Source of the DNA: JAFLCM01 sp964510955
GTDB lineage: Bacteria > Planctomycetota > Phycisphaerae > Phycisphaerales > UBA1924
Assembly: GCA_964510955.1 (NCBI GenBank)
Contig: CAZEDW010000017.1
Coordinates: 21,942 to 85,941 of the forward strand
Direction: 5' to 3'
Length of the DNA stretch: 64,000 nt
Shown here: piece by piece, positions 38,026 to 46,645 of the stretch
How positions within the stretch are numbered: the first letter of the stretch is position 1
Layout of the letters: the number at the start of each line of letters is the position of its first letter
The notes under the pieces: model-generated
Told to the model about the DNA's origin: nothing
The model's database searches: none
Seen by the model: the letters and a program-made list of their open reading frames with translations, nothing else
Position numbers and translations under genes: made by a program

Positions 38026-40149
38026 TCACTCCGACCGCTTTTCCTTGAGGCGCGCAAACTCCGCCTCGATCGCCGCAAGCCGAGCCCGAAGTTCATCGAT
38101 CTCGTGCCGCTTGCTCTCGTTGTCGGCCTTGAGTTCCTGGATCGCCCCGATCGCGACCACCGCCAACTGGTTGTAGTCGAGGGTGAGCATCTGCGCCGCC
38201 TCGTCGCCGATCACGAGCGTGGGCAGCACCGCTCGCGCCTCTTGCGCGATGAGCCCCAATCCCTCGGACCCATCGTTCTTCCACCGGAAGTTCACGGGGT
38301 TCAGCTTGAGGGCGGCATCGAGCAGGCCTCCGGCGCTCGTGACGTCGGTCTTCAGCCGCGCATCGCTAACGGCGGTCCAAACGCCGTTGCTGGCGAGGCG
38401 GGCGAAGTTGGGGTTCACGAGGTTCGATGTGTTGGTGACCTCGAAGAAGCCGGTGTCGGCGAGGCGGAGGCCGCCCCTGAAGTTCGGCACGGCGAAGTTT
38501 GTGAAGCGCATCTGCCAACCGCCGCCGACCCCGGCGGCAGCGACCTCAAGCCGCGAACTGGGCGACGCGGTGCCGATGCCGACGAATCCACTTCCGGCGA
38601 TGCGCATCACTTCGCGGGAGCCGGCGGTATTGCACTCCCAGGTGTCGAAGCGGAGGTCGCCGGAGTTGCCGCAGCCGTTGGTGCCCGGTTCGACGACGGC
38701 GCGCATCCCCGCGAAGTTGCCCGTGCCGGCGCCCTGGTACCCGAAACTCACCTTGAGGCCGCGGTTGGCGGCGTCGAAGAGGTCCGTGTTGATGGTGCTG
38801 TTGCCGACGACGGCACCCTGGACGAGATCGAGAGTGAGTCGCGGGTACTGGCTGATGCCGACGTTGCCGCCGGGGCGCAGCACGAGGTTCTCGGGGTTCA
38901 CGCCGTTCTCGCTGAAGAACAGCCCGGGAACGTCGGGGCCGAAGGAGTTCAGGTTCAGGTTCCACTGTTGAGCCCCCGCGCCGTCGTGCCATGACTGGAG
39001 CGCGGTGCCGCCCGAGGCGGCGACGGAGAGCGGCGCGGCCGGAGTGGTCAGGCCGATGCCCACCAGGCCGCCGTCGAATGTGATCCCACCCGGAGCGGCG
39101 CTCCAGGGCGAGAGCGAGATGTTCGCGGGGACACCGGTGATGCCGGTCCAGGGCACGCTGGCGGCGGAGGCGGCGCTCGTGGCGAACGTGGCGGTCGTCG
39201 CCGTCGCAGCGGAGATGGCGGTCGGTGCCGAGGTGATGCGTTGGCGAGGCGAGAGCACGTTGAACGCGCCGCCGCCAGCGGGCGTGCGGACCTCGATCTC
39301 GAGCCAGCGGTCGGCGCCGGGATCAAACGTTGAAGCGGCAGCGGGGATGCGCACGTTGAACAAGCCCTGCGTGAACGCCACGCCGGGGATCGCGAAGGGG
39401 CTCGCGACAACGTTTCCGCCGATCGCGGCGTCATAGATCGTGGCCCGGATGTCGCCGGTGCCGGTGTACGGTGCGCCGGCGTTGGTGAGGCGTCCCTGGT
39501 AGGTGAAGCCGGCGTTGGAGCCGTTGGCACGCAGCGCGAAGTACCCGAGGCTCGCGGGCCACCCTTGAGCGGGGATCGCCGCGGGATCAACCTGCACCGG
39601 GTGCGCGGCGAAGTACGCACGACCCGGCGGAATCGGGATGGTGTTGTCGGAGAGGATGGGGAACTGGTCGCCCGGGGTTGGCACGCTGACGCCCACATAG
39701 AAATCGCCGGAGACCGGCACCGGCGTGGGCAGTTGGTAAACCACGAAACCGCCGGTGTTCGGGCTCTGGACATTGACGTTGACCGAGGCGAGCAGTACCC
39801 GGTCGGCCGGGTTCCCGTCGTTGTTGGGGTCCTGCATGATGTGGATGCGCGCGGGTGTCGCGTCGGGGAGAATGCCCCAGGCGATGGACACCGAAGTGAT
39901 CGAGTCCGCCCCGCCCGCGGCGGTGAAGCGGTGCATCCAGAACGTCTCGCCAACGCCGATGCCCCAGGCGCTCGACCAGGTCCCGTTGTCGTACTGGTAG
40001 GTGCTGGGCGCGGTTCGCTCGCCGCCCGTTTCTCCCAACGGAGCCCGCTCCAGCTCGGGCGCTGGGATTGGACCGCCGGACTGCGCGAGCACCGAAGCAC
40101 AAAGGCAAGCAAACGCGACAACTGGGGCGGCGATTCGCGTGGTACGCAT
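38026..40149 (-). CDS. secreted protein with C-terminal S74-type intramolecular chaperone and coiled coil
   Basis: 707 aa. Signal peptide at residues 1-22 (ends SVLAQ). The middle has several beta-rich segments, including a FTYQGRLTNAGAPYTG motif often found before tail-fibre-like proteins, and GIGLTTPAAPLSV / GIGTASPSSRLEV repeats. The C-terminal region SDARLKTDV...LNPVNFRWK...GLIAQEARAVLP is the peptidase S74 chaperone of phage tail spikes; the Ser-Asp at its start is the usual autocleavage site. A coiled coil (about 670-707) follows. Probably a trimeric extracellular fibre; function unknown. Confidence 0.82.
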   Translation of the reverse strand: MRTTRIAAPVVAFACLCASVLAQSGGPIPAPELERAPLGETGGERTAPSTYQYDNGTWSSAWGIGVGETFWMHRFTAAGGADSITSVSIAWGILPDATPARIHIMQDPNNDGNPADRVLLASVNVNVQSPNTGGFVVYQLPTPVPVSGDFYVGVSVPTPGDQFPILSDNTIPIPPGRAYFAAHPVQVDPAAIPAQGWPASLGYFALRANGSNAGFTYQGRLTNAGAPYTGTGDIRATIYDAAIGGNVVASPFAIPGVAFTQGLFNVRIPAAASTFDPGADRWLEIEVRTPAGGGAFNVLSPRQRITSAPTAISAATATTATFATSAASAASVPWTGITGVPANISLSPWSAAPGGITFDGGLVGIGLTTPAAPLSVAASGGTALQSWHDGAGAQQWNLNLNSFGPDVPGLFFSENGVNPENLVLRPGGNVGISQYPRLTLDLVQGAVVGNSTINTDLFDAANRGLKVSFGYQGAGTGNFAGMRAVVEPGTNGCGNSGDLRFDTWECNTAGSREVMRIAGSGFVGIGTASPSSRLEVAAAGVGGGWQMRFTNFAVPNFRGGLRLADTGFFEVTNTSNLVNPNFARLASNGVWTAVSDARLKTDVTSAGGLLDAALKLNPVNFRWKNDGSEGLGLIAQEARAVLPTLVIGDEAAQMLTLDYNQLAVVAIGAIQELKADNESKRHEIDELRARLAAIEAEFARLKEKRSE

Positions 40150-40932
40150 GTCGGAGTGGTCCTGGGGATGAGTCGATGTCGCCGCGAGACCGCGGCCTCG
40201 CGTTTCACAGTAGTTGATCGGGCGGCGAATGAGAAGGGCAAAGCACAGGATGCCGGTCCAGGCCAAGAACCCAAGGCCATTGTTCCCGGACGTTGAGGTC
40301 TCACACGAGCATGTCCGTGATGGGAACATCCGCGCCGCACGCTGCCAGAGACCATCGTGCCAAGACGGGCATCGACCGCTCCCGTGCGCACAGAATGGTC
40401 GTCGGCATCCCCCTGAGCAGAACTTCGTGAGACATCTGAAACTCAAGTCCCCCCAACCCCTTGCGATTCTCCGCCCCCCGCGCATTGACCACATCCGTGC
40501 GCCGAAACCTGTCCCGGGCCAGAAGGGATAGAGAGGTCACACGCGCCCAAGCACGAGAACAGCCCGCGGCCCACCAAGCCGCGAGCCCCTCGCGTCCAAG
40601 CGCACGAACCTCTCTCCCGCAAGGCCCCGACTCGCGAGCGGCGGCCACGCGGGCGCTCCCTGTTTCGTCGGCGGGGGAAACCCCGCCAGAGCAAGCGTGG
40701 CCAACGACGCGCAACGCTCACCCACCACAGGCGGTCAAGCCCAAAAGGGCCCACGCCGCCTCACCCGTCGACGGGCTTACGAACAATCGACAACTCCTTC
40801 CTCAGCACATCGAAAACATCGCCGCCACCCTCCCCAATCCCAACTCCCCAATCCCCAACCCCAAATCCAACATCCCACTTCCCACATCCCGCACCCCACA
40901 TCTTCCTCCCTCCCCAGTGCCTTCCCCACCCC
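40150..40932. other. long intergenic region with hairpin and G-rich low-complexity tract
   Basis: 783 bases with no supported gene, unusual for this compact window. Contents: the leader of the S74-chaperone gene; a perfect 7-bp stem capped by a GAAA tetraloop (40670-40687); and, from about 40825 to 40932, a tract with only about four G on the top strand (C-rich, CCCCAAT/TCCCACAT units). Short open frames in the area have no conserved look. A small RNA is possible but I recognise none. Confidence 0.5.
40825..40932 (-). repeat. G-rich degenerate repeat at the 3' end of uppS
   Basis: On the minus strand, i.e. downstream of uppS in its transcript, this 108-base stretch reads as GGGGATTGGGG/GGGAAGTGGGATG-like units with more than ten runs of three or more G. 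It is strongly strand-asymmetric (about four C on that strand) and could form G-quadruplexes in RNA or DNA. It ends directly at the uppS stop codon. Confidence 0.6.
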
Positions 40933-41697
40933 TCACGCCTCCTCCAACCCCCCAAACCTCCGCTTCCTCCCCGCATACGCCCGCACCGCCTCGCGCAGGC
41001 GCTCGTTCGTGAAGTCCGGCCACAGCGTGTCCGTCACGAACAGCTCCGCGTAGCTGATCTGCCACAGCAGGTAGTTACTCACGCGCATCTCGCCCGCCGT
41101 TCGCACCAAGAGATCCGGGTCCGGCAGCCCCGCTGTGTAGAGCCGGCTGTGGATCGTCCGCTCGTCGATCGCGTCCGGCGACAGGCGCCCGGCCTGCACG
41201 TCGCGCGCGATCGACCGCACCGCGTCGGTGATCTCCGCACGGCTGCCATAGTTCACCGCCAGGCACAGCGTCGTCCCCGTGCAGTTCTTCGTCGCCTCCA
41301 CCGTGCGGTCCAAGGCATCGAGCGCAAACCCCGGCAGCCCCTCGCGACGCCCGATCTGCACGAACCGGCAGTTGGTGTCCACAAGGTGCTTGCGCTCCTG
41401 GTCCATGTACGCCAGGTACAGGTCCATCAGGAAGTTCACTTCCTCCGCCGGCCTCTTCCAGTTCTCCAGGCTGAACGAGTACAGAGTCAGCACCTCGACC
41501 CCTAGGCGCCGGCACTCTTCAAGGGATGTCCGGATCAGCCGCGCCCCCGCCTTGTGCCCCGCCATCCGCGCCAAGCCGCGCTGCTTGGCCCAGCGCCCGT
41601 TGCCGTCCATGATGATCGCGATATGCCGCGGGATCCGCGTGGGCGCGATGTCGGGCAGATACCGAGTCGGGTCGGCGAGGTGGTACAGCTCCCTCAT
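40933..41697 (-). CDS. uppS: isoprenyl (undecaprenyl) diphosphate synthase
   Basis: Builds the polyprenyl carrier for peptidoglycan and envelope glycans by adding isopentenyl units in cis. Landmarks: HIAIIMDGNGRWAKQRG with the catalytic Asp at about residue 31, GHKAG, LTLYSFSLENWKRP, AVNYGSRAEI, and RTAGEMRVSNYLLWQ...LWPDF. The ATG at 41697 gives a normal 254 aa; the frame runs on upstream through a Pro-rich stretch without conserved features. Divergent from rlmN, with 254 bases between. Confidence 0.95.
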   Translation of the reverse strand: MRELYHLADPTRYLPDIAPTRIPRHIAIIMDGNGRWAKQRGLARMAGHKAGARLIRTSLEECRRLGVEVLTLYSFSLENWKRPAEEVNFLMDLYLAYMDQERKHLVDTNCRFVQIGRREGLPGFALDALDRTVEATKNCTGTTLCLAVNYGSRAEITDAVRSIARDVQAGRLSPDAIDERTIHSRLYTAGLPDPDLLVRTAGEMRVSNYLLWQISYAELFVTDTLWPDFTNERLREAVRAYAGRKRRFGGLEEA

Positions 41698-41951
41698 GCG
41701 CACCACCGCCGCCCGGTGCGCAGGGTCCGCGTACCGCGACAGCGGCGTCAGCTCGGACTCGTTTTCGACCGGGTCAGGGCACGGCGGCGTGGCGGGGGGA
41801 TTGGATGGATCGGGATGCAAGCGTTTCGCAGCAGCTCTGGTGGCATGCCCAAGTCCGCTTGGGCATGTCCCCTCTTTCACGTCGAACCCCGCGCTCGGGT
41901 TCGGCGAATCCTGTTGACAAGCAGCGTACCCTTGTCGGTTCCCCGCCGCCC

Positions 41952-43082
41952 ATGCCCGCCGATCCCGTGCCAACCCCCCCGCCCCCCCGCGCCGCCGACC
42001 TCAGCCCTCTGGGAATGACCCACGAGTGCTTCTCGACCGAGGCCGCGCGCCTCGGCCTCGCCCCCCGAAAAGACGCCCTCGCCGCCTACGCCGCCCTGTT
42101 CCGACGTGCCGATCCCGCCGCCCTCGACGCCATCGGCTGCCCCGTCGCGCTCCCCACCGTCAAGCGGACGCTTGTGACCGACAGCCCCGAGGGCGACGTC
42201 ACCAAGTTCCTGTTGGCGGTACCCGGCCCGAGCGCCGGCCCGGACCTCGAAACCGAGTCCGTCGTCATCCCCATGAAGCGCCGCCACGAGACGACGCTCA
42301 CCCTGTGCGTCTCCAGCCAGGTCGGCTGCGCGATGGGCTGCACCTTCTGCGAAACCGCCCAGATGGGCCTCATCCGCTCGCTCACCGCCGCCGAGATCGT
42401 CTCGCAGTGGTTCGCCGCCCGCCACGCGCTCGGCCACGCCATCAAGAACATCGTCTTCATGGGAATGGGCGAGCCCCTCGACAACCTCGACGCCGTCCTC
42501 CGCGCCATCGAGGTACTGACCGACCATTACGGCCCCGCCATCCCGATGAGCGGCATCACCGTCTCCACCGTCGGGCGCATCGACGGGCTGCTGAAACTCC
42601 GCGAAGCCGTCCAGCGCCCCGGCTGGAAGCAGCTCAACCTCGCCGTCTCGGTCAACGCGCCCAATGATGAGATCCGCTCCGCCCTCATGCCCGTCAACCG
42701 CTCGATGCCGCTGGGCGCGCTCTTGCCCATCCTCGAGACCTGGCCGCGGCGCAAGAGCGGCGCGATCTGCATCGAGTACGTCCTCATCCCCGGCGTCAAC
42801 GACGCGCCCGAGCACGCCGCCGAGCTGTGCGAGCGGGTGAAGAACATCCGCTGCTGCGTCAACGTCATCCCCTACAACCCCCGGCGCGGCTCGCCCTGGC
42901 AGGCGCCGACCGAGGAATCCGTCTCCGCTTTCCTCGCCGAGCTCGAGTCCCGCGGCCAGTTCTGCAAGCGCCGGCGCACCAAGGGCCGCGACACGATGGC
43001 GGCGTGCGGGCAGCTCGGAAACGAGCAGTTCCGCCAGCGCCGCTTCGTGGAGGTCGGCGCCTCATCGGTGAACCGGGGCTGA
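41952..43082 (+). CDS. rlmN: RlmN-family radical SAM 23S rRNA/tRNA methyltransferase
   Basis: 376 aa. The 4Fe-4S radical SAM motif is Cys126-x3-Cys130-x2-Cys133 (GCAMGCTFC). Both methyl-transfer cysteines typical of RlmN are present: Cys119 (LCVSSQVGC) and Cys352 (AACGQL). Other conserved parts: FMGMGEPLDN, LNLAVSVNAPND, VLIPGVNDAPEHA and VNVIPYNP. RlmN makes m2A2503 in 23S rRNA and m2A37 in some tRNAs. The sequence is somewhat divergent (CETAQMGLIRSL in place of the common CxTGxxGFxRNL). The frame is open back to 41805, but the ATG at 41952 is the better start. Confidence 0.88.
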   Translation: MPADPVPTPPPPRAADLSPLGMTHECFSTEAARLGLAPRKDALAAYAALFRRADPAALDAIGCPVALPTVKRTLVTDSPEGDVTKFLLAVPGPSAGPDLETESVVIPMKRRHETTLTLCVSSQVGCAMGCTFCETAQMGLIRSLTAAEIVSQWFAARHALGHAIKNIVFMGMGEPLDNLDAVLRAIEVLTDHYGPAIPMSGITVSTVGRIDGLLKLREAVQRPGWKQLNLAVSVNAPNDEIRSALMPVNRSMPLGALLPILETWPRRKSGAICIEYVLIPGVNDAPEHAAELCERVKNIRCCVNVIPYNPRRGSPWQAPTEESVSAFLAELESRGQFCKRRRTKGRDTMAACGQLGNEQFRQRRFVEVGASSVNRG

Positions 43083-43279
43083 GAGTCCGGAAACCCACCG
43101 CAGGCCCGCCGGCTCCACGCAAACCGGGCAGACTGAGCGCCCCGCAAGAACTTCCGACCCGGCCCGTTTCCCTGACGCCGGCGACACCCTATCATGAAAC
43201 GCCGGTCGACCAGGATCCGAGCCATCGCCCCAACCCCCTGTCGCCACGAGACTTACATCCAGTTCACAGGAGCAATCCG

Positions 43280-43735
43280 ATGACCCGCCGCCTCACCGCG
43301 CTCGCCGCCCTGCTCTTCGCCCTCGCCGGTCTCTTCAGCGCCTCGACGGCCCGCGCCGCGGCCCAGACAGATCAGCAGATCGCCGACGCCGCCATCGCCA
43401 AGCTCCAGGCCGAGACCGACAAGTGCAACGCCAAGATCATCTCGACGGCTGAGGCCGCGATCGTCAAGATCAACCTGCAGCAGTCAAAGAACGCCAAGCC
43501 GGCGACGGTGGCCGCGACGGCGCGTTCGGCCAAGTCGAGCATCGTCAAGACCAACACCACCGGCAACAAGGCGGTCGACAAGGCCGCCGCCACCGCGATC
43601 AAGACCCTCCAGAAGCGCCACGCCGACCAAGCCCTGATCGACGCCGTCATCGCCAAGCACACCCAGGTGTATCCAACGCTCAACGCGACGGCGACGGATT
43701 GCTTCGGGGCGATTGATAACGCGCTGGTCGACTAA
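43280..43735 (+). CDS. small secreted Ala/Lys-rich helical protein
   Basis: 151 aa, unrecognised. AGGAG lies 8 bases before the ATG. Signal peptide at residues 1-27 (ends RAAAQ). The mature part is helical by composition (Ala 25-30 percent, many Lys) with two cysteines, one near the start (DKCNAK) and one near the end (TDCFGA), which could form a disulfide. Predicted basic, periplasmic or secreted. Follows rlmN by 197 bases on the same strand; relation to it unclear. Confidence 0.7.
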   Translation: MTRRLTALAALLFALAGLFSASTARAAAQTDQQIADAAIAKLQAETDKCNAKIISTAEAAIVKINLQQSKNAKPATVAATARSAKSSIVKTNTTGNKAVDKAAATAIKTLQKRHADQALIDAVIAKHTQVYPTLNATATDCFGAIDNALVD

Positions 43736-43798
43736 CCGAAGATCATCGGATTGCGTTGCCGGCCATGGCGGCACTTGGCGTGTGGAGACTGAAAGGCG

Positions 43799-44278
43799 TT
43801 ACTTTGACTCCGCAGCCGCGCCGCACTCCGGACATGTCGTGTTCGACGGAAGCCCCGACAGGTCATACTCGCAGCACGGACAGGCACCGGGGCGCACCGT
43901 GTGAGCGCGCTTCCAGCCAATGATCCCGCGAACCAACGACGCGAGCAGATATGCGCCGACAGAAATAGTCATGCTCATGATCGGGCCGCCATTGGGCGGC
44001 GTCATGAGGCCGCCGAAAAATGCCGCTACCGCCGTCGGCGCCGCGATGACCACCAAGCCGCGAAGCCACGGGCCATGCCAAAGACCAAAGATCAGTGCCG
44101 GAGCGGAGAGGATCCCGGCCGCGGCGCCGAACACCACCGCAAAATCAGCCATCGATCCCATTCCCATTGCCAGCGTGGCGATCAGGCCGAACGCGGCGCC
44201 CAGAAGGATTGAAGTGGCGCCGGTCGCGACGGCTCGCCATATCCGCGTCGACCAGGTTCTCCGCCCTCGCAGCCTCAT
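43799..44278 (-). CDS. four-helix membrane protein with C-terminal zinc ribbon
   Basis: 159 aa. Four hydrophobic helices (about residues 14-35, 43-66, 70-92 and 97-118) are followed by a C-terminal zinc ribbon Cys-x2-Cys...Cys-x2-Cys (CPCCEYDLSGLP ... CPECG). The ribbon is the same CxxCxYDLSG type as in the tandem pair at 16.6-18.5 kb but sits at the other end of the protein. Function unknown. 187 bases downstream of the HEAT-like gene. Confidence 0.75.
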   Translation of the reverse strand: MRLRGRRTWSTRIWRAVATGATSILLGAAFGLIATLAMGMGSMADFAVVFGAAAGILSAPALIFGLWHGPWLRGLVVIAAPTAVAAFFGGLMTPPNGGPIMSMTISVGAYLLASLVRGIIGWKRAHTVRPGACPCCEYDLSGLPSNTTCPECGAAAESK

Positions 44279-44465
44279 CCGAGCATTATGCAGCGCTGCG
44301 GGAGTGCTGCCAGCGCGACTTCACGGTTGCAACTCACGACAGCGCGAGTTCTGTCGTGATCCAGGATCACGCCCCGCCCGTGAGCAGGCGGGTTTCACAA
44401 TCCCGCGCCGAGCTCGGGTGCCAACGAATCATCAATTCTGAAGCCGAGTCGCCCAACCGGGCGAT

Positions 44466-46436
44466 TCACTTCTTCTCCCCCTGCTCCACCTCCGCCTGCG
44501 CCGCCGGCAGGCGGGCTGCCAGCGCCGCGAGCTTCTCATTCTGCTCCGGCGTCAGCTTGCTCGAGTACAGCTCGCGGATCGCCTGAACCACCCGCGGCGC
44601 GTGCGGCAGCTCGATCGCGGACGCGAGGCATTCCAGCCACGCCTCGACGGGGACGGCGCGGTCACGGGTGATCTTGGCGGCGTCGTCGAGCCTGTCCAGC
44701 CACGCCAGCGCGGTCACGCGGCACGCGTCGCCCCACGCGCACGGCGCCGGCGCCGGGCAGACGGTGTCGAGGGCCGCCAGCGCGTCGCCGGGATTCTTGA
44801 GCGCCAGGCGCGTGCGGGCCAGCAGCAGCACGAGGTCAGTCTTGGCCTCCACCGGCCCGTCGCCCGTGAAGAAGCCGGGAGTGACCGCCGACCGCGCCAG
44901 CTTTTCGCGGAGCACCAGGTCGGTCTGACGCTGGCAAACCTTCAGCAAGTCCCCGACCGGCAGCGACCGGGCGAAATCGGCGAGCAGGTCCGCGCGCCGT
45001 TCGGGCGCGGGGCCCGGGAGCTGCTCGGCCAGCGCGAACCCTTCAGCGCTCGCCCGGTGACGCTTGAGCGCCCCGACCGCGGATTCAACCAGCACCGGAT
45101 TGGACCGGGCCGCCTCCACCAGCCGGTCCACGGCGCCGGGCCAGGATTCCAGCGCCCGCCCCGCGGCCGCCGCCACCTCGGGTCGTGACGAGGCCAAGAG
45201 GGGCACGACCTCCTCAAGCGAACCGATGCGCGCCAGCAGCGCCACCGTCCCGGGTGTCTGGCGTTCGCCGGACAAGCCGACCAGGATCGAATGAAGCCGT
45301 GCCATGAGCTCACCGTCGGGCTCGGGCGCTCCGGGCCCAGTCCCCAGCGCCGCCAGCACCGCGTCCACCGCGGGCCCGAACGCCGGGCTGTCGGACTCGA
45401 TCCACGGCGCGGCTCGCTCCACGCCGACCGCCGAAGGATGTCGGCCGACCACCCGCAGCAGCGGCGCGGCCGCCGCGGGGTCCGACTCACGCGCCAGGGC
45501 AGCCTCGCACGCCCGGGCAACCAGGTCCCCCAGCGACGCCGAGTCCAGTTTCTCCAGGAGGCCCGCGCAGTCCGCCCGGACGCGCGGGTCAGGGTCGGGC
45601 AAGCGGGCCACCGACGCGCGCACAACCTCGGCCCCCAGGGCCTGACCGTTCAGCGCCGCGCGGGTCGCCTGATCGATGCCGAGCCGGCGCACCTCGGGGG
45701 TCGGCGACGCGATCATCTCCGCGATGACGCCCGAGCGCTGCTCCGGGGGCAGCGTGACCACGAGCCGTTTGTAGACATCCACCAGCTTCGCCTCGGCCGC
45801 GTCGCGCGCCGCGTCAGCCGTGCGCGCCCGCGAGGCCTGCCCGCCCGCGATCTCCTCTCCCCAACGGGCATCGGTCCACCCCTGCGAAGCCCGCCACCAC
45901 TGCTGCCACGCCGATAACGACCGCGAGGGCTCGCCGTGCCCGGTCTGGGTTTCGAGCGTGTCCAAGGCCTGTTGAAGCAGGTCGGGGCGCTCGCGGATCT
46001 CGCCGGCCCGCTGCGCAAATCGCAGCACCCGCTGCACCGCCGACCGCGTCCGGTACCCTCCCAGCGACCGCAGCGCCGCCAGCAGCGTCTCTGCGTCCAC
46101 GGGCATGTCCAGTACCTCGCCCGCCGCCTGCTCCAGGCCCCGCGGCGGGTCGGCCGCCTGAGCCAACGCCGTCAGCAGCGCCAGCCGCACGTCGGCCGGG
46201 GTTTCCCGCGCGCGGACGAGGTCCGCGACCGCGTTGAGCGACCCGGTGCCGTCGCACGCCGACCGGAACAACTCCTGCGCCGCGCCGGTGCGCACCGCCG
46301 GGTCGTCCGACCGCAGGGCCGCCGGGGCCGTCGGCGCCGGCTCCGCGCCCGGCGCGGTCAAGCCGATCCAGAGCGCCGCCGCCACGCCGACCGCGGGCGT
46401 GACCATGCGTCGGGAAGTCGTCTGGCATCGGGTCAT
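44466..46436 (-). CDS. exported HEAT-repeat-like protein
   Basis: 656 aa, almost wholly alpha-helical. The start is the ATG at 46436 (AGGAAAG adjacent); an in-frame TTG lies at 46454. N-terminal signal-like segment (VGVAAALWIGLTAPGAEP). The body has repeated pairs of amphipathic helices with Ala/Leu/Arg and Asp-Pro turns (DPDPRVRADCAGLLEKLD, SSRPEVAAAAGRALESW), the look of HEAT or Armadillo-like solenoids. Probably a periplasmic scaffold; partner unknown. Divergent from the TPR gene. Confidence 0.7.
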   Translation of the reverse strand: MTRCQTTSRRMVTPAVGVAAALWIGLTAPGAEPAPTAPAALRSDDPAVRTGAAQELFRSACDGTGSLNAVADLVRARETPADVRLALLTALAQAADPPRGLEQAAGEVLDMPVDAETLLAALRSLGGYRTRSAVQRVLRFAQRAGEIRERPDLLQQALDTLETQTGHGEPSRSLSAWQQWWRASQGWTDARWGEEIAGGQASRARTADAARDAAEAKLVDVYKRLVVTLPPEQRSGVIAEMIASPTPEVRRLGIDQATRAALNGQALGAEVVRASVARLPDPDPRVRADCAGLLEKLDSASLGDLVARACEAALARESDPAAAAPLLRVVGRHPSAVGVERAAPWIESDSPAFGPAVDAVLAALGTGPGAPEPDGELMARLHSILVGLSGERQTPGTVALLARIGSLEEVVPLLASSRPEVAAAAGRALESWPGAVDRLVEAARSNPVLVESAVGALKRHRASAEGFALAEQLPGPAPERRADLLADFARSLPVGDLLKVCQRQTDLVLREKLARSAVTPGFFTGDGPVEAKTDLVLLLARTRLALKNPGDALAALDTVCPAPAPCAWGDACRVTALAWLDRLDDAAKITRDRAVPVEAWLECLASAIELPHAPRVVQAIRELYSSKLTPEQNEKLAALAARLPAAQAEVEQGEKK

Positions 46437-46568
46437 CTTTCCTATTGATAGCAAGGGTCCGGCAAGACTCCAGCAAAACCCGCAGGGTCATACGAAAATC
46501 TTGCGCCGGAGTTGCGGTCCGCGCCGCCATGGGCGCCCGAGACCCCTATCATGACGCGCGACGCGCCG

Positions 46569-46611
46569 CCCCCGGTCGGCCCCCCGGTCGACCCCCCGGT
46601 CCGCCCCCGGT
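46569..46611 (+). repeat. tandem CCCCCGGTCG-type repeat upstream of the TPR gene
   Basis: Four imperfect copies of an 11-12 base unit (CCCCCGGTCG/A/C) lie just before the likely start of the TPR gene. If translation began further upstream the repeat would encode a PGRPPGRPPGPPP run. Probably non-coding leader. Confidence 0.5.
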
Positions 46612-46645
46612 GCGCGGGATGCTGGTCGCCGGATGGACCGACCCC

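Noticed and set aside
44373..44395. CCCGCC/GGCGGG hairpin followed by TTT.
   Set aside because: Short stem, only three T, and no plus-strand gene ends just before it, so a terminator role is not supported.
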